Counted from the stretch's first letter, positions 44,204-53,007 are shown. The stretch is 64,000 nucleotides of DNA from Rhizobiales bacterium GAS188 (GCA_900104855.1 FNSS01000001.1:1240001-1304000), one strand, 5' to 3'. The notes: generated by a model from the sequence alone, not told the origin. Program-made: numbers and translations.

Positions 44204-46297
44204 TCATTTCTTGGTCGCGAAATGCAGCGTCACGCCGCCGTCGACACCCTTGGGGCTCATTTGGGTGATGGTGATGTCGCCCCAGACGGACGGCTTCCTC
44301 GGCCCTATGAGCACTTTGACGTGCCCTACCTCGCGAGGAACCATCAGCAACCCGTCGATCGTCGCTTTCGCACTGGTGATCAGGAAGCCGCCTTTGCCGT
44401 CGGGCTTGAGGCCGTCGAGCTTGCCTCCGCCGCCGCGGAATGCGCCGGTCAGCGCCTTGTCGAGCGTCACGTGGATGTCGGTTCGCGCATCCGCCAGCGC
44501 CGGCGCGACCTCGAAACGCAACGACAGCCGCTCGCGTTCTCTGCCGATGTTGCGCACGATGAAGAAGCTCGGCGGGCTCATATCGCCGGGCGCCACGACC
44601 TTGATGTTCCGCCAGGCGAGGTCGTTGTTGTTGGCGACATCGGTGTCGATGCCCAAGCCTTCGACGGGTGGCGTCGCCTGCACGCTGAGCACGCGCATAT
44701 AGAGGCAGTAATGGTCGTTCGCCGGAGGCACCGGCGGCGGCACCCAGGCGATGGGCCCAATGCTGGTCGTGGTTCCAGGCTCGAGAAAGAGCGTGATGAA
44801 CTGGCGCTGTTCCGGAACCATCGTGAAGTCGGCCGGATAAGTCAGGCCGGAGGAGGCGAGCGCATAGTAGACGCCGACCTCGGCGTAAACGACGCGCGGC
44901 GATTCGGGGCGCGTGTTGCGCAGCGTCCCGTAGAGATAGTTGGTGACGCCCGAGACGGGGTTTTCGTGATCGGCCGCGCTGCCGCAATCGCGCACCACGC
45001 CGCCGCTCGTGACATGGTCTCCATAGGTGTCAACCGGCTGCACGCAGGCATCCGTCGTCACCTGCGTTCGCCGATTCCACACATCGGGGCTGATCCAATG
45101 CGTGCCGGGCGAAGGCACCGTACCGTTATCTGCAATGTCGGTCGCATTGTCGGCCATCCAGGGATCTGCCGACGGATCGGCAGGCGACGGTACGGGGCAG
45201 CTCGCGGGATGGAAGCTGCAATAGTTGCGATACAAGGTGTCGATGAAGCCGTGCCAGCGCCAGAACATCGTATCCTTCGGCGAGCTCGCATTGCACATGC
45301 TGCCATAGCCGGGACCGCTGGTGCTGAAAAACGTGCCCGGGATGAACACGCCGATGTTGCAGTGGACCTGGCCGTGAAAGCCGCCTTCGAACGAATTGGT
45401 GAAGTCGTCGAGGGACGCGTAATCCGCCAGTTTGTGCTGGCCGCCGCCATCGGCGATCGTCCCGCCGCTGATCGTGTAATAGGTCGGAATATGGTTGGCG
45501 TCGGCCACATAGGCGATCCGCAAGCCCGCACCGGCGTCGAATTGCGGGCCGGTCGGAAGCGGCCTGCCCGGATACCAGGGCAAGACCTTCTTGTAGCCGA
45601 ATTGCTGGCGCCATAGATCGAAGCGGCGCACGAACTCGCCGTGCCAGGCGAGGAAACGCGTCCAGATCGGGAAGCTCGGGGAATCGTGCACCGTCTGATG
45701 CCAGAAGATATGCTCATCGACCACATGGCCGAACAACGGATTGGTCGTCGTCGCCGGGCGATGGTTCGAGGTGTAGAAGTCTTCCGCCTGCCTGGTGATA
45801 TCCGTCTCGTTGCGCTCGACCGTGTAAGGTGTGGTCACGCTGCAGCTGCCGCCGCCGGATTTCGTCACATCGAGCGTGACGTTGCGTGTGAAGGGGCCAT
45901 TACTGGGCTCGAATTGCGCGGCCGAAGGCACAAAGTAGAATCCGACCGAAGCAGCAGTCAGATCCGCGGGCGCGAGCGGCGTCGTGCTCCAAGGCAAGGC
46001 CGCGGCAGGCGTCGGCATGTTCTTCGTGCCGAGATCCTCATTGTAGTCCTTGATGGTCAGACCATCGATCGTCCAGGAATAGCTTGCGATCGAAAAGCCG
46101 CTTGGCGCCGCAGTCAAAATGACATGCTCGCCGAAATTGAAGGTCGTCGCCGCCACCGGCAACAGCGTCAGGCTGTCCGAGGAGGCCGTAACGGTGAGCG
46201 AGCCTCCGCCGGCGCAAGCAGCGGCCTTGGCGGTATCGGCGGCGGCGAGGCCGCTCACCAGGATCGCTGCGGATAGGAAATAGCGAGACGGCGTCAT
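44204..46297 (-). CDS. Secreted tyrosinase family copper protein
   Basis: 697 residues with a signal peptide (FLSAAILVSGLAAADTAKA). CuA ligands lie in HQTVHDSPSFPIW...FLAWHGEF near residues 200-222. CuB ligands are in HGQVH (about 310) and DTMFWRWHGFID (about 345); the usual HH pair here is WH, but the ligand His (second) is kept. A Cys-rich stretch lies between. N-terminal (about 20-170) and C-terminal (about 440-697) regions are beta-rich extensions not found in short tyrosinases. It should oxidise phenols in the periplasm or outside. Upstream on the same strand are the CHRD, radical SAM and small peptide genes. An alternative start is 18 codons upstream. Confidence 0.85.
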   Translation of the reverse strand: MTPSRYFLSAAILVSGLAAADTAKAAACAGGGSLTVTASSDSLTLLPVAATTFNFGEHVILTAAPSGFSIASYSWTIDGLTIKDYNEDLGTKNMPTPAAALPWSTTPLAPADLTAASVGFYFVPSAAQFEPSNGPFTRNVTLDVTKSGGGSCSVTTPYTVERNETDITRQAEDFYTSNHRPATTTNPLFGHVVDEHIFWHQTVHDSPSFPIWTRFLAWHGEFVRRFDLWRQQFGYKKVLPWYPGRPLPTGPQFDAGAGLRIAYVADANHIPTYYTISGGTIADGGGQHKLADYASLDDFTNSFEGGFHGQVHCNIGVFIPGTFFSTSGPGYGSMCNASSPKDTMFWRWHGFIDTLYRNYCSFHPASCPVPSPADPSADPWMADNATDIADNGTVPSPGTHWISPDVWNRRTQVTTDACVQPVDTYGDHVTSGGVVRDCGSAADHENPVSGVTNYLYGTLRNTRPESPRVVYAEVGVYYALASSGLTYPADFTMVPEQRQFITLFLEPGTTTSIGPIAWVPPPVPPANDHYCLYMRVLSVQATPPVEGLGIDTDVANNNDLAWRNIKVVAPGDMSPPSFFIVRNIGRERERLSLRFEVAPALADARTDIHVTLDKALTGAFRGGGGKLDGLKPDGKGGFLITSAKATIDGLLMVPREVGHVKVLIGPRKPSVWGDITITQMSPKGVDGGVTLHFATKK

Positions 46298-46366
46298 GGC
46301 GATTCCCCGATTCGTTGACCTATTCCCGGCCGGCAGGCGCGAAGCCATCACAGCCTTGCGCTCAGC

Positions 46367-47308
46367 TCAGCGCACCGGCTCCAGAGCGCCGTAGAGCTCC
46401 CCCTTCGGGAAGCGGCTCGTCGTCACGACGATCCCGGCCGTGCCATTTCCCTCAAGGCGCGTCGCGAGGAGCGCATCGCGCGCCGCGCTCTTGACCTCGT
46501 AGAAACCTGAGAGCGAGCCGCCGGTCTTCTTGTCGCGCGAGAAGCGCAGCTTGAGCTGTGGCAGCGCCAATTTCCGCCTGAAAACGGCCTTCGAGGCCGG
46601 GCCGCCGGCGAGGGCCGCGTTGATCGGCGCTCCCGATGTGCCCGCAACTGTCCCGGCATAGAGCACCGAAACCCTGCCTCCGGGCAGATAGGTTTCGCTC
46701 AGGATTGCCGTGCCGCTGCCATTGGATTTGGTGCCTTCGGCGGGTGCCAGATGGGCGACATAGTTCATGATCTTGACCATCGCGCCGTTGGGCGCGAGCT
46801 GGCCGCGAATTTCCGGCTTGCCGTTGCCGCCGACGACCTCGACATAGACACGCTCGGAGTCGAATTCGCCGATGAGATCGTTGTCGAGCGCGCGACCGTC
46901 GCCGCGCTCGAGGCGGCCGGCGATCGTGACCGAGCTGCCGTCCGGGCAAGGCTGCGCGGCCGCCCCACAGAGCGTCCTCACCGCGTCCCCGTTCTTGCCG
47001 ATGCCGAAATTGTAGAGCCCGATGCTCTTTGCGCCGCCGGCTTCGAGGCCCTGATAGGTGAGGCTGTACTCCAGGGTGTGCTTAACCGGATCGAGCAGGA
47101 ACGCGCCCGTTCCCGTCGCGCTCGATGAGCTCCCCCCGACGACCTGTTTGGCGTCGAGCTGCGCAACGAGCAAAGTGTTCGTCGGCATAGCCATCCTCAT
47201 GCCGGCATTCTGAGCCGTCGCCAAATGAGGGCTGCCGAGCAGTATCGCAATGGTGAGCGCGAGGCCGCGGCGCGCCGACCGCGTCGGATGCCTTGCTACC
47301 GATCCCAT
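46367..47308 (-). CDS. Secreted CHRD domain protein
   Basis: 313 residues with a signal peptide ending TAQ near residue 33. The first CHRD unit has TGTGAFLLDPVKHTLEYSLTYQGLE and NGKPEIRGQLAP; the C-terminal 120 residues may be a second, divergent unit. CHRD domains are immunoglobulin-like modules of extracellular proteins, found in bacteria next to copper and surface proteins. The short gap (69 bp) to the tyrosinase suggests joint expression and perhaps joint function. Confidence 0.85.
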   Translation of the reverse strand: MGSVARHPTRSARRGLALTIAILLGSPHLATAQNAGMRMAMPTNTLLVAQLDAKQVVGGSSSSATGTGAFLLDPVKHTLEYSLTYQGLEAGGAKSIGLYNFGIGKNGDAVRTLCGAAAQPCPDGSSVTIAGRLERGDGRALDNDLIGEFDSERVYVEVVGGNGKPEIRGQLAPNGAMVKIMNYVAHLAPAEGTKSNGSGTAILSETYLPGGRVSVLYAGTVAGTSGAPINAALAGGPASKAVFRRKLALPQLKLRFSRDKKTGGSLSGFYEVKSAARDALLATRLEGNGTAGIVVTTSRFPKGELYGALEPVR

Positions 47309-47441
47309 GGGTCACCTCGACATTTCCAACCAAGATCGAGCTCACGACAGTGAACCGTGCCGCCGAGACTGCAATTTCGCATCGGCGAGAATCAGGCGAT
47401 GTGGCTCGGAGCGGTCTCCGCTTCCCGCCTGTTAGCGCCGC

Positions 47442-49097
47442 CTACTCGGCGGCTTGGGGCACCGCGTCGCCGAGGGTGCGCACGATTTCCGGCTGGCTCT
47501 GCCGAATGAAGGCGTTGCGGGTGGCGATCAGCTCCTCGGCGAAACGGCCGCATTGCTCGCGCAGGATATCGGGCGAATGGATCGTCTTGCGATTGGCCAT
47601 GAAGTCATGCGCGAGGCGTTCGACGACGTCGAGCAAGACGGCGTTGCTGGCGCGAGTGAGGTTCTGCAGCTTCTCCCGGTAGCTCGGCAGGTCGCTCACC
47701 GTGGGATAAAGGCGCTCGATGATCGCAACCTCGTTCCAGGCGTGCTTGAGTTGCGGCGAGAGCGCGCGCAGGCCGTGGATCCAGCCGGTCATGTTGAGCA
47801 GCTCGTTGACCACCACGTAGAAATCCGTGAGCCTCGGATCGAGGAAATCGTAGTCGGGATTGCGGACATCGCCGCGCAGCCGCCCCTCACGGGCAAGTTG
47901 GTCTTTGATCGGCGTGCCGTCATACGGGATCATGCGGCAGAACTCGGCCGCCATGTAGCCGTCGCCCACGATGCGGCGCAGGAATGCGACATTCTCCAGG
48001 ATCGATTCGAATGTGCTCGACGGATCGAGCAGCATGAAGCCGAAGTCGAAGATGAGGCCGAGATCTTTGAGAATCTCGACCGCTTTCAGGTTCTGCTCCA
48101 CCGTGATCGACTTGTTGAGCGTCACGAGCCCTGCATCGCTCCCAGATTCCAGGCCCATGTAGACTGTGTACATGCCGGCATCGCGCATTTCGGCGAACAG
48201 GGTGGAATCGACGGCATCGGCGCGAGCGTTGATTTTCCAGATGCTGCGGCCCGGCAGGTCGTTGCGATACAGCTCGGCCAGGAGCTCCCGCGTCCAGCGC
48301 TGCCAGACGCGACCGAAGACCGGGAAGTCGTCGTCCTGGAACGAGAAGATCGTGGCGCCACGCTCCTCATGCAGAAGGCGCATCTCGCGCGCCACCTCGG
48401 CGGGCTTGCGGGTGCGCACGACCTTGCCTGGCGCCGACCGGTAGAACATGTGGATCGAGCAGAAGGAGCAAGTGCGGATGCAGCCGCGACTGGCGAGCAT
48501 CTGCGCGACACGTCGCCCCAGTACCATCGGCAGCGCGACGCTGCGATCCGGATAGGGCAGCTCATCGAGATTCGAGAGCAACGGGCGCAGCTCCGTCGCC
48601 ACGATCTCTGCGTCCCGGCGGTAGGCGATGCCGTGAATGGCACGCCAGTCCTTGCCGAGGCCGAGAGCATCGACGAGCTCGAGCAGAGTGAGCTCGCCCT
48701 CGAAGCGAACGACGCTGTCGAGCTCGGGGATCAGCTCCAGCGTGTGGCGATGGCTCAGCGTCGGGAAATGCCCGCCTATCGTGAAGTGGGCGATCACTCC
48801 GTGCGCTCGCAACGCACGCGCCAGCTCGGCGTAGCGGTCGATATAGAACTGGAAGATCAGCGAGAAGCCGACGAGGATGGGATCGTGCCGACGGATGGCG
48901 GCGAGAATGGTTTCGAAGCTGTCCTCGAATTCGAGGATTTCCACGCGATAGCCGCGGGCGCGGAGCGTCGAGGCGAGGTAGCCGAGGCCGAGATTGCCGG
49001 CGCGCCGAAAGCCGATCAGCACGACCGGGCGCGCGACATTGCGTTCGCAAGCGCCGCTGCTTACGAAATCGGCGCGTCTCACCGGCCCGTGAACCAT
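47442..49097 (-). CDS. B12-binding radical SAM protein
   Basis: 551 residues. An N-terminal cobalamin-binding Rossmann domain (VVLIGFRRAGNLGLGYLAS, GFSLIFQFYID, FTIGGHFPTL) precedes a radical SAM core with CIRTCSFC, Cys206, 210 and 213. Later motifs INARADAV and YMGLESGSDAGL match the SAM barrel. A helical C-terminal region of 150 residues follows. Such enzymes methylate or rearrange unactivated carbons. The start at 49097 follows GGGAGAG; the frame is open further upstream across the small peptide gene but in a different, non-protein-like phase. It is 29 bp downstream of the 74-residue peptide gene, an arrangement typical of peptide-modifying radical SAM enzymes. The substrate is unproven. 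Confidence 0.88.
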   Translation of the reverse strand: MVHGPVRRADFVSSGACERNVARPVVLIGFRRAGNLGLGYLASTLRARGYRVEILEFEDSFETILAAIRRHDPILVGFSLIFQFYIDRYAELARALRAHGVIAHFTIGGHFPTLSHRHTLELIPELDSVVRFEGELTLLELVDALGLGKDWRAIHGIAYRRDAEIVATELRPLLSNLDELPYPDRSVALPMVLGRRVAQMLASRGCIRTCSFCSIHMFYRSAPGKVVRTRKPAEVAREMRLLHEERGATIFSFQDDDFPVFGRVWQRWTRELLAELYRNDLPGRSIWKINARADAVDSTLFAEMRDAGMYTVYMGLESGSDAGLVTLNKSITVEQNLKAVEILKDLGLIFDFGFMLLDPSSTFESILENVAFLRRIVGDGYMAAEFCRMIPYDGTPIKDQLAREGRLRGDVRNPDYDFLDPRLTDFYVVVNELLNMTGWIHGLRALSPQLKHAWNEVAIIERLYPTVSDLPSYREKLQNLTRASNAVLLDVVERLAHDFMANRKTIHSPDILREQCGRFAEELIATRNAFIRQSQPEIVRTLGDAVPQAAE

Positions 49098-49126
49098 CCG
49101 GCTCTCCCAGCTCAGCCCGCCTTCGC

Positions 49127-49351
49127 TCAGCGTTTGGCGCCGCTGCCGCCGCCGCTCGCGGCCAAGGCCGCGCCGATCTGGGCATAACCCTTGGCACGCG
49201 TCGCCTCGAGTTCGCCACGGGCCGTGTTGATGGCCGAAATGATGGGCCCCTGACGCTCCGGCGGGAGCTCGGCAAAGTATTTGTAGACTTCGGGGCCGGG
49301 ATCCCAATGGATGTGCGGATTGTAGTTCAGCCACCAAGCTAGTTCAGCCAT
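49127..49351 (-). CDS. 74-residue peptide next to radical SAM gene, possible modified peptide precursor
   Basis: The product begins MAELAWWLNYNPHIHWDPG, unusually rich in Trp, Tyr, His and Pro, continues with VYKYFAELPPERQG, then a helical segment and a C-terminal GGGSGAKR tail. ATG 49351 is chosen because GGGAG lies 6 bases upstream; an ATG one codon earlier and a TTG before that are possible. No family is recognised. It is the first gene of a minus-strand group with the radical SAM, CHRD and tyrosinase genes and is preceded by AT-rich DNA. It may be the substrate of the radical SAM enzyme or a small helper protein; the sequence does not decide. Confidence 0.72.
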   Translation of the reverse strand: MAELAWWLNYNPHIHWDPGPEVYKYFAELPPERQGPIISAINTARGELEATRAKGYAQIGAALAASGGGSGAKR

Positions 49352-49560
49352 CATCAACTCCCATATTTAAAAAACAGGGAAAGCGACGCGATGGGCGATA
49401 TCCTATCCGCTGTTACGGCGCGCAAATGGCCATAACGAAAGATACCATAATAGAAAGTGATCTTCGACACAAGAGATCAACCGTATAGTTTTAATAGAAT
49501 GTGACTGTTATTGCGAACATATTGTTTCAAAATTTATCGCCGAAATAAGGTAGGCGATCT
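49352..49560. promoter_or_regulatory. AT-rich promoter region of the peptide / radical SAM group
   Basis: This stretch is much richer in A and T than the rest of the window (for example TATTTAAAAAACAGG and CATATTGTTTCAAAATTTA). It lies directly upstream of the peptide gene. No gene is seen. Such islands are often H-NS/MucR-type silenced promoters; individual -35/-10 boxes cannot be fixed. Confidence 0.45.
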
Positions 49561-49674
49561 CAACAACTTCCGGTTGCTTCGCGGAGTGGGGCGGGGATTG
49601 GGCCGCCGCAAAGGCCCGAAGACTGCCTGCGTAAAATGCTCCCGCGAGCTCGCAGCAAATTGCGGTGACGCACA

Positions 49675-49822
49675 TCGTCATTGTGAGGAGGGGAGCCGAC
49701 GACGCAATCCGGATGAGACGGATGTCTGCAGGCTTCGGCGGCGGCTCGCCATAACGAGGCATCGGTGCTGCCCATGGCTCCTCGTCGCTGCGCAGCCGCC
49801 CCTCGCGTCGTCGTGATGACGA
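49675..49822. repeat. Rhizobiales-type interspersed palindromic repeat (degenerate copy)
   Basis: The element opens TCGTCATTGTGAGGAGGGGA, continues GACGACGCAATCCGG, and closes with GTCGTGATGACGA. This is a drifted form of the widespread intergenic palindrome TCGTCATTGCGAGGAG...CAATCC...ATGACGA. It fills the gap upstream of the merT-like gene. Confidence 0.6.
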
Positions 49823-49884
49823 CCCTCTTGACCCTGTAGCTGCTACAGGGTGCACATTGGCCCGAGATCGTCGGAGGGGAAGCC

Positions 49885-50295
49885 ATGGCTCTGCATGATA
49901 CGGTTCCGGTCGCAGCGTCGGCCTCGGCCAAAGCGCCGTCGGGGCTATTTGCTGCCGCCGGCATGAGCATAGGCCTCGGAGCGGTGCTCGCCTCCTCATG
50001 CTGTGCGCTGCCGTTGCTGCTCGAAGGGCTCGGCGCGGGAGCTGGAGCGTTCGCGGCGCTCGAGACGCTGGCTTCGCTGAGGCTGCCGCTCATCGCGCTT
50101 GCGGGGCTCGCCGTCGCAGGAGGGTGGATTTTGTGGTGGCGCAAGCTGTCGGCGAGCTGTGAGGCCGCATGCGCGCCGGCCCGGCGACCCATGATTGCGA
50201 CACTGGTGCTCGGCATCGCGACGCTGCTGGTCATCATGGCGATCGCCTGGGATTTCATCGAGCCCGCATTGCTGCGATTCACGAGGACGACGTGA
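49885..50295 (+). CDS. merT: MerT-like membrane transport protein
   Basis: 136 residues. The first hydrophobic segment has the MerT cysteine pair in ASSCCALPLLLEGLG, and the loop after the second segment has a further pair in SASCEAACAPARR, the layout of mercuric transport protein MerT. A third hydrophobic segment ends the protein. GGAGGGG precedes the start. No merR, merP or merA is nearby, so transport of Hg(II) is only suggested; arsenic or other thiophilic metals are alternatives. The stop overlaps the next start (TGATG). Confidence 0.82.
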   Translation: MALHDTVPVAASASAKAPSGLFAAAGMSIGLGAVLASSCCALPLLLEGLGAGAGAFAALETLASLRLPLIALAGLAVAGGWILWWRKLSASCEAACAPARRPMIATLVLGIATLLVIMAIAWDFIEPALLRFTRTT

Positions 50296-50570
50296 TGGAT
50301 CTCAACTCGACGATCAAGCAAACCTCAACGATCAAGCTCACCTCGACGCTCACTTGCCCTGCATGCGGCCATCAAGAAACGGAGACGATGCCGACCGATG
50401 CCTGCCAGTTTTTCTATGAATGCAAAGGGTGTGGGGTGCGGTTGAAGCCGAATTCAGGCGATTGCTGCGTCTTCTGCTCCTTTGGTGACGTGCCCTGCCC
50501 TCCGATTCAGGAGGCAAAAGGGGGCGGAACCCCGGAGCATTGCTGCGCGCCGGCGAGCCGAGGCGGGTAA
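50295..50570 (+). CDS. GDCCVxC domain protein
   Basis: 91 residues. TCPACGHQETETMP gives a CxxC knuckle, CKGCGVRL a second, and the signature GDCCVFCSFGDVPCPP follows. This family regularly accompanies MerT-like genes and probably binds a metal through its many cysteines. Some relatives contain selenocysteine in the motif; here it is Cys throughout. Start overlaps the merT stop by one base. Confidence 0.9.
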   Translation: MDLNSTIKQTSTIKLTSTLTCPACGHQETETMPTDACQFFYECKGCGVRLKPNSGDCCVFCSFGDVPCPPIQEAKGGGTPEHCCAPASRGG

Positions 50571-50571
50571 T

Positions 50572-50940
50572 ATGGCGAGTCATGCGCGTCCCGCCGCCGA
50601 TTGGCTGGGGAGTGTCCGCGCCAACGCGGTCGCCTGGTGGGCCCCTCAATGCGCCATCGTCGCAGGGCTATTCTTGCCGGAGACGGGTCGCGCAGCGATT
50701 TGGACGATCGCACTCGCATGGATGGGCACTGCGTGCATCCTCAATGCGCGCCGCTGCGGCCGCACACATTGTCGTTTCACGGGCCCCTACTATCTCGCCC
50801 TGATCCTTCCGACGATCATTCTCGGATCCGGGATGATACGGGTCAGCTTCTCCGGGTGGCTCGTTCTCGGCGGCCTCATCATCCTTGGGAGCAAAATCCT
50901 GTGGTGGGCGACTGAGCGGGCCTGGGGGAAGTTTTCCTGA
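50572..50940 (+). CDS. Small membrane protein linked to the MerT/GDCCVxC pair
   Basis: 122 residues with about four hydrophobic segments and a Cys/His loop, NARRCGRTHCRFTGPYYL, that could bind a metal. It begins 1 bp after the GDCCVxC stop codon, so the three genes form a tight unit. I recall similar proteins beside MerT-like genes but no named family. The Cys/His loop is the best clue to a metal role. Confidence 0.75.
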   Translation: MASHARPAADWLGSVRANAVAWWAPQCAIVAGLFLPETGRAAIWTIALAWMGTACILNARRCGRTHCRFTGPYYLALILPTIILGSGMIRVSFSGWLVLGGLIILGSKILWWATERAWGKFS

Positions 50941-51220
50941 CTTCACCCTCATTGCCATCAGCGGCTTTGTTTCGCGTGGCCCCGTCCGTCCGGCATCAGG
51001 CAGCCGTGGCGGCAATTGGGAGTGTTCTAGGGCTTGGTATTCGATGACCCGCACCACGGACCGCGTCGCCGGCAATCCCTTCAAGCTCGGCGCCTCCAGG
51101 CAGACGCCGTTCGTTCTACCGCCGGAGCAGGCCGATCTCGGCAGTCTGGTCAAGCAGCTCCCGCATTGATCGCGTGCCATTCGCGCCGCTCACCCCGCGG
51201 CGCCAGCCGCGGCCGGTCGC
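50941..51220. other. Intergenic region without supported gene
   Basis: This 280-bp gap between the MerT-like unit and the LysR gene has a short plus-strand frame ending at 51169 (MTRTTDRVAGNPFKLGAS...), without ribosome site or family resemblance. I do not call it a gene. Confidence 0.4.
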
Positions 51221-52066
51221 TCACATCTCGACGAGGCCAGTGAAGCTCTCGCGCAGCCAGTCGATCACCACGCGTGAAGCCGGCACCTGCTTGAGGTGGT
51301 TCTGCACGAGCAACCAGACCTCGCGGCGTTGCGGCAGCGGCCTCGCCCGAAGGCTTTGATCGGCAAGCAAGCCGTCACAGGCATATTCCGGCAAGATGCC
51401 GATGGCCGCATGCGACGAGATGAGCCCGCGGATGATGCCGACATTGTCGGTCACGCAGCGCGAGCGCGCCTGCAGGCCTTCTTTCGCCAGGAACCGGGAT
51501 TCGGGCGTCGCCTCGAGCTCGTCCGGGTAACAGCAGATCACCGTCTCCCGATCCGCCGGCGGCTCGGCCGGCTCGAACAGGAAGAGGCGGATCTCCCCGA
51601 GCTTGGTGATGGTGAAATCGCCCTTGTCGGGCTTGCGCAGCCGGATCGCGAGATCGGCCTCCCAGCGTGAGAAGTTGACGTTCTGGCCCGAGGTCATGAA
51701 CTGCAGAGTGAGGCCCGGATTATGCGCCAGGAATGGGCCCGCACGCGGCGCCAGGATGTACTGCGCCAAGGAATTGGTCGTGGCGATGCGAAAGCGGCCG
51801 ACGACGCCAGGCGCCTTCGCTCCGACGCTGCCGATCTCGGCGACATGGCGCGCCATCTCGTGCACATGCCCGAGGATCGCCTCGCATTGCGCGGTCGGCT
51901 TGCGCACACCGTCGACCGCCTCGAACAAGGTGACGCCCAGCGCCTTTTGCAGCCGTGCCAGGCGCCTCGCCACCGTGGTCTCGTCGAGCCGCAGGCGAAC
52001 ACCGGCGCGGGCGAAGGTGCCGCTGCCGCAAATGGCCGCGATGATGCGCAAATCGTCCCAGTCCAT
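51221..52066 (-). CDS. LysR family transcriptional regulator
   Basis: 281 residues starting MDWDDLRIIAAICGSGTFARA. The winged helix continues LRLDETTVARRLARLQKALG. The remainder is a LysR substrate-binding domain (GRFRIATTNSLAQYIL, LEATPESRFLAKEGL). It diverges from the isochorismatase-like gene and probably controls it. Ligand unknown. A start 33 codons upstream is unlikely because it would run into the divergent promoter. Confidence 0.9.
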   Translation of the reverse strand: MDWDDLRIIAAICGSGTFARAGVRLRLDETTVARRLARLQKALGVTLFEAVDGVRKPTAQCEAILGHVHEMARHVAEIGSVGAKAPGVVGRFRIATTNSLAQYILAPRAGPFLAHNPGLTLQFMTSGQNVNFSRWEADLAIRLRKPDKGDFTITKLGEIRLFLFEPAEPPADRETVICCYPDELEATPESRFLAKEGLQARSRCVTDNVGIIRGLISSHAAIGILPEYACDGLLADQSLRARPLPQRREVWLLVQNHLKQVPASRVVIDWLRESFTGLVEM

Positions 52067-52203
52067 GGCGGCAAGTTCCACAAATACCCTTGAGGCCACC
52101 CATGGCCTGCAAATCTGCAGCCAACGGTCGCAATATACCTGCGTGACTGCCGCTGCGTCAAACACCAGAATGCGGCCGCATCGACATATGGAAAGGACGC
52201 ATC

Positions 52204-52800
52204 ATGACCACAGCCAAAACCCTGCTTCAGCTCGCGGGCGCCGACCTCGCACCGGCCAAGCTCGCCGAGGCCTGCCTCGTGCTGATCGACTTGCAGAACG
52301 AATATCGCGATGGGCCGATCGCGGTGCCGGATGCCGATGCCGCCATCGCCAATGCCGCACGGCTTCTCAGCGTCGCCCGCGAGAGCGGCGCGCCGGTCGT
52401 CCACATCGCCCATAAGGGTCGCCCGGGCGGCCTGTTCGACCGGACCGCGGCGCGCGGCCAGATCGTCTCCGAGCTCGCGCCGCAGCCGGACGAAAGCATC
52501 GTCGAGAAAGGGCTGCCCAACGCCTTCGCGGGCACCGATCTGCATGAGCGCCTGACGGCGACCGGACGCAAGAACATCATCCTCGCGGGCTTCATGACCC
52601 ATATGTGCATCAGCTCGACGGCCCGCGCCGCGCTCGATCTCGGATACCGGGTGACCATCGATGCGTCGTCCTGCGCCACACGCGCCCTGCCGGACGGGCG
52701 CGGCGGGGTGATCCCGGCAACGACTGTCCATGACGTTGCCCTCGTCGAGCTCTCCGACCGCTTCGCCATTATCGCGCATGGAAGTGAGGCGCTTGTCTGA
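52204..52800 (+). CDS. Isochorismatase family cysteine hydrolase
   Basis: 198 residues with the catalytic triad of this family: Asp29 in LVLIDLQNEY, Lys near 102 in EKGLPNAF, and Cys near 135 in THMCISSTARAA. Members hydrolyse amides or vinyl ethers such as nicotinamide, ureidoacrylate or isochorismate. GGAAAGGA lies 6 bases before the start. LysR regulation is inferred from the divergent neighbour. Confidence 0.9.
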   Translation: MTTAKTLLQLAGADLAPAKLAEACLVLIDLQNEYRDGPIAVPDADAAIANAARLLSVARESGAPVVHIAHKGRPGGLFDRTAARGQIVSELAPQPDESIVEKGLPNAFAGTDLHERLTATGRKNIILAGFMTHMCISSTARAALDLGYRVTIDASSCATRALPDGRGGVIPATTVHDVALVELSDRFAIIAHGSEALV

Positions 52801-52862
52801 CGGCCCGATAACCGATGTGACGAGCCCCGGGGCATCAAGACCTCTGCAAAACATCCACGCCC

Positions 52863-52988
52863 GGTCATCCCGGACGCGGCGCAGCATGAAATGATGCGCC
52901 GCAGATCCGGGACCCATCACTTGCGAGCTGATCATGGATCCCGTGTCTGCACCGCATCACTGCGTGCTGCAGTGCGCACGGGATGACC
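52863..52988. repeat. 126-bp interspersed element with 10-bp terminal inverted repeats
   Basis: GGTCATCCCG at the left end and CGGGATGACC at the right are exact inverted copies. Inside are two hairpin-forming halves (GCGGCGCAGCAT/ATGCGCCGC with outer TCCCGGA/TCCGGGA, then GTGTCTGCACC...). Such palindromic elements are common between genes in Rhizobiales. This one directly precedes a gene remnant. Confidence 0.75.
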
Positions 52989-53007
52989 CCAATCCGCAAA
53001 GGGGACA

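Noticed and set aside
44204-46297. Loss of a copper ligand in the tyrosinase (WH in place of HH)
   Set aside because: In characterised tyrosinases the second His of this pair binds copper, and that one is present.
50885-51169. Small plus-strand frame after the MerT unit
   Set aside because: No ribosome site, no family resemblance, and overlap with the preceding real gene.
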